Shown here in pieces: positions 15,254 through 15,622 of a stretch of 15,622 nt of DNA. Position numbers and translations under genes: made by a program. Within the stretch, counting starts at the first letter, position 1; the number at the start of each line of letters is the position of its first letter. The notes below the pieces were generated by a model. It had not been told where the DNA came from and made no database searches. It worked only from the letters and a program-made list of their open reading frames with translations. Location: positions 1-15,622 of the forward strand of contig JBEPVN010000054.1 in the NCBI GenBank assembly GCA_041691015.1. Direction: 5' to 3'. The stretch comes from JBBSJT01 sp041691015. Lineage in GTDB: Bacteria; Chlamydiota; Chlamydiia; Chlamydiales; Parachlamydiaceae.

Positions 15254-15322
15254 ATATTTTGGAGTGCGGAGGAGACTTAAGGGTAGCTTTTTGCTCAAAC
15301 GACAAAGTCGATTTGTTTTTTT
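15254..15322 (+). ncRNA. Candidate small RNA of about 70 nt
   Basis: A promoter-like site ends just before this segment and a strong intrinsic terminator closes it, with no credible gene between; the only frame is a 22-codon GTG one that reads through the terminator. The segment includes a purine-rich GCGGAGGAGACTTAAGGG. It is divergent from the LRR-NEL gene. The call is inference from promoter plus terminator; the terminator could also be the relic of a lost gene. Confidence 0.35.
15296..15322 (+). terminator. Intrinsic terminator, orphan
   Basis: CAAACGAC pairs with GTCG-A-TTTG (eight pairs, one bulged A, AAA loop), followed directly by seven Ts (15316-15322). It reads on the plus strand, yet no plus-strand gene lies upstream within 3.3 kb, since the region is occupied by the minus-strand LRR-NEL gene. 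Confidence 0.7.
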
Positions 15323-15622
15323 GGAATATTTGAGATAAATTTTTGTCTAAAACATAAAAAAGTTATTTGAAGGCATTGCTTTTAATTTCCTCTTAGATCT
15401 CTGTTTAGCTCTGTGGTAGAAATAAATATTGAACTTCTTGCGTTATTAAAATTTTCCTGTATAATAAGCCTTCTCTTAGTGATGAGAACGACCGTAGAAA
15501 AAATATCCAGAGCTAGAATAATTGAGGTTTAATGATTAACTCAAGAGGCGGTGAGGCGGGGAGACGCAGAGATAATCGAAAATTTATTATCTGAACAGAT
15601 ACTTGACGCACAAGTTTTGACC
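15323..15622. other. Gene-poor right end with a promoter-like site and an open frame leaving the window
   Basis: No complete gene is seen. TTGCGT (15438-15443) and a perfect TATAAT (15460-15465), 16 bases apart, form a plausible plus-strand promoter. An ATG at 15532, behind TTGAGG, gives only 20 codons before TGA at 15592. The adjacent frame is open from 15536 to the edge and reads, from 15563, DAEIIENLLSEQILDA, which is reminiscent of the N-terminal part of GxxExxY-family proteins. A frameshifted remnant or an unusual start of such a gene is possible; evidence is weak. Confidence 0.3.

Overview
The window is about 15.6 kb of AT-rich bacterial DNA. It looks like a chromosome segment from an environmental (amoeba-associated type) member of the Chlamydiae. 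The case rests on four things together: an LL-diaminopimelate aminotransferase (DapL) beside DapB and DapA, a plant/chlamydia-type FabI, a RecD2-type helicase, and a large leucine-rich-repeat protein with a host-directed ubiquitin-ligase domain. No rRNA or tRNA genes, insertion sequence or CRISPR array is visible, so the taxonomic call is inference.

Layout. Positions 1-1900 hold minus-strand genes: a GTG-started protein with four membrane segments and a long coiled coil (cut by the window edge, with a 126-bp tandem repeat), a 63-residue acidic protein, and a small Cys-containing exported protein. Positions 1960-8124 are a plus-strand, probably co-transcribed block: recD2, an exported phospholipase-D-fold protein, dapB, dapA and dapL. 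The first three are separated by single bases, which suggests translational coupling. DapA, DapB and DapL make meso-diaminopimelate for peptidoglycan and lysine by the short aminotransferase route. A hairpin between dapA and dapL could cover the dapL ribosome-binding site.

Positions 8132-9434 hold a convergent six-TM membrane protein, a divergent small exported Tyr/Gln/Val-rich protein, and a cluster of short inverted repeats resembling a REP/MITE-type element. Next come a minus-strand membrane-anchored kinase-fold protein and the divergent pair fabI plus a small exported protein of unknown function. A large imperfect hairpin lies between this pair and the next, convergent gene.

The most notable gene is at 12089-15118 (minus). 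It encodes a 1009-residue protein with two separate LRR blocks and a C-terminal NEL-type (IpaH/SspH family) E3 ubiquitin ligase domain with the Cys-x-Asp catalytic motif. It appears to have arisen by internal duplication of a whole helix-plus-LRR module. Its start is better placed at 15118, behind a strong Shine-Dalgarno, than at the more upstream ATG.

The right end (15176-15622) has no complete gene. It holds a promoter-like site and a good intrinsic terminator about 70 bases apart (a candidate small RNA), then a second promoter-like site leading into an open frame that runs off the edge.
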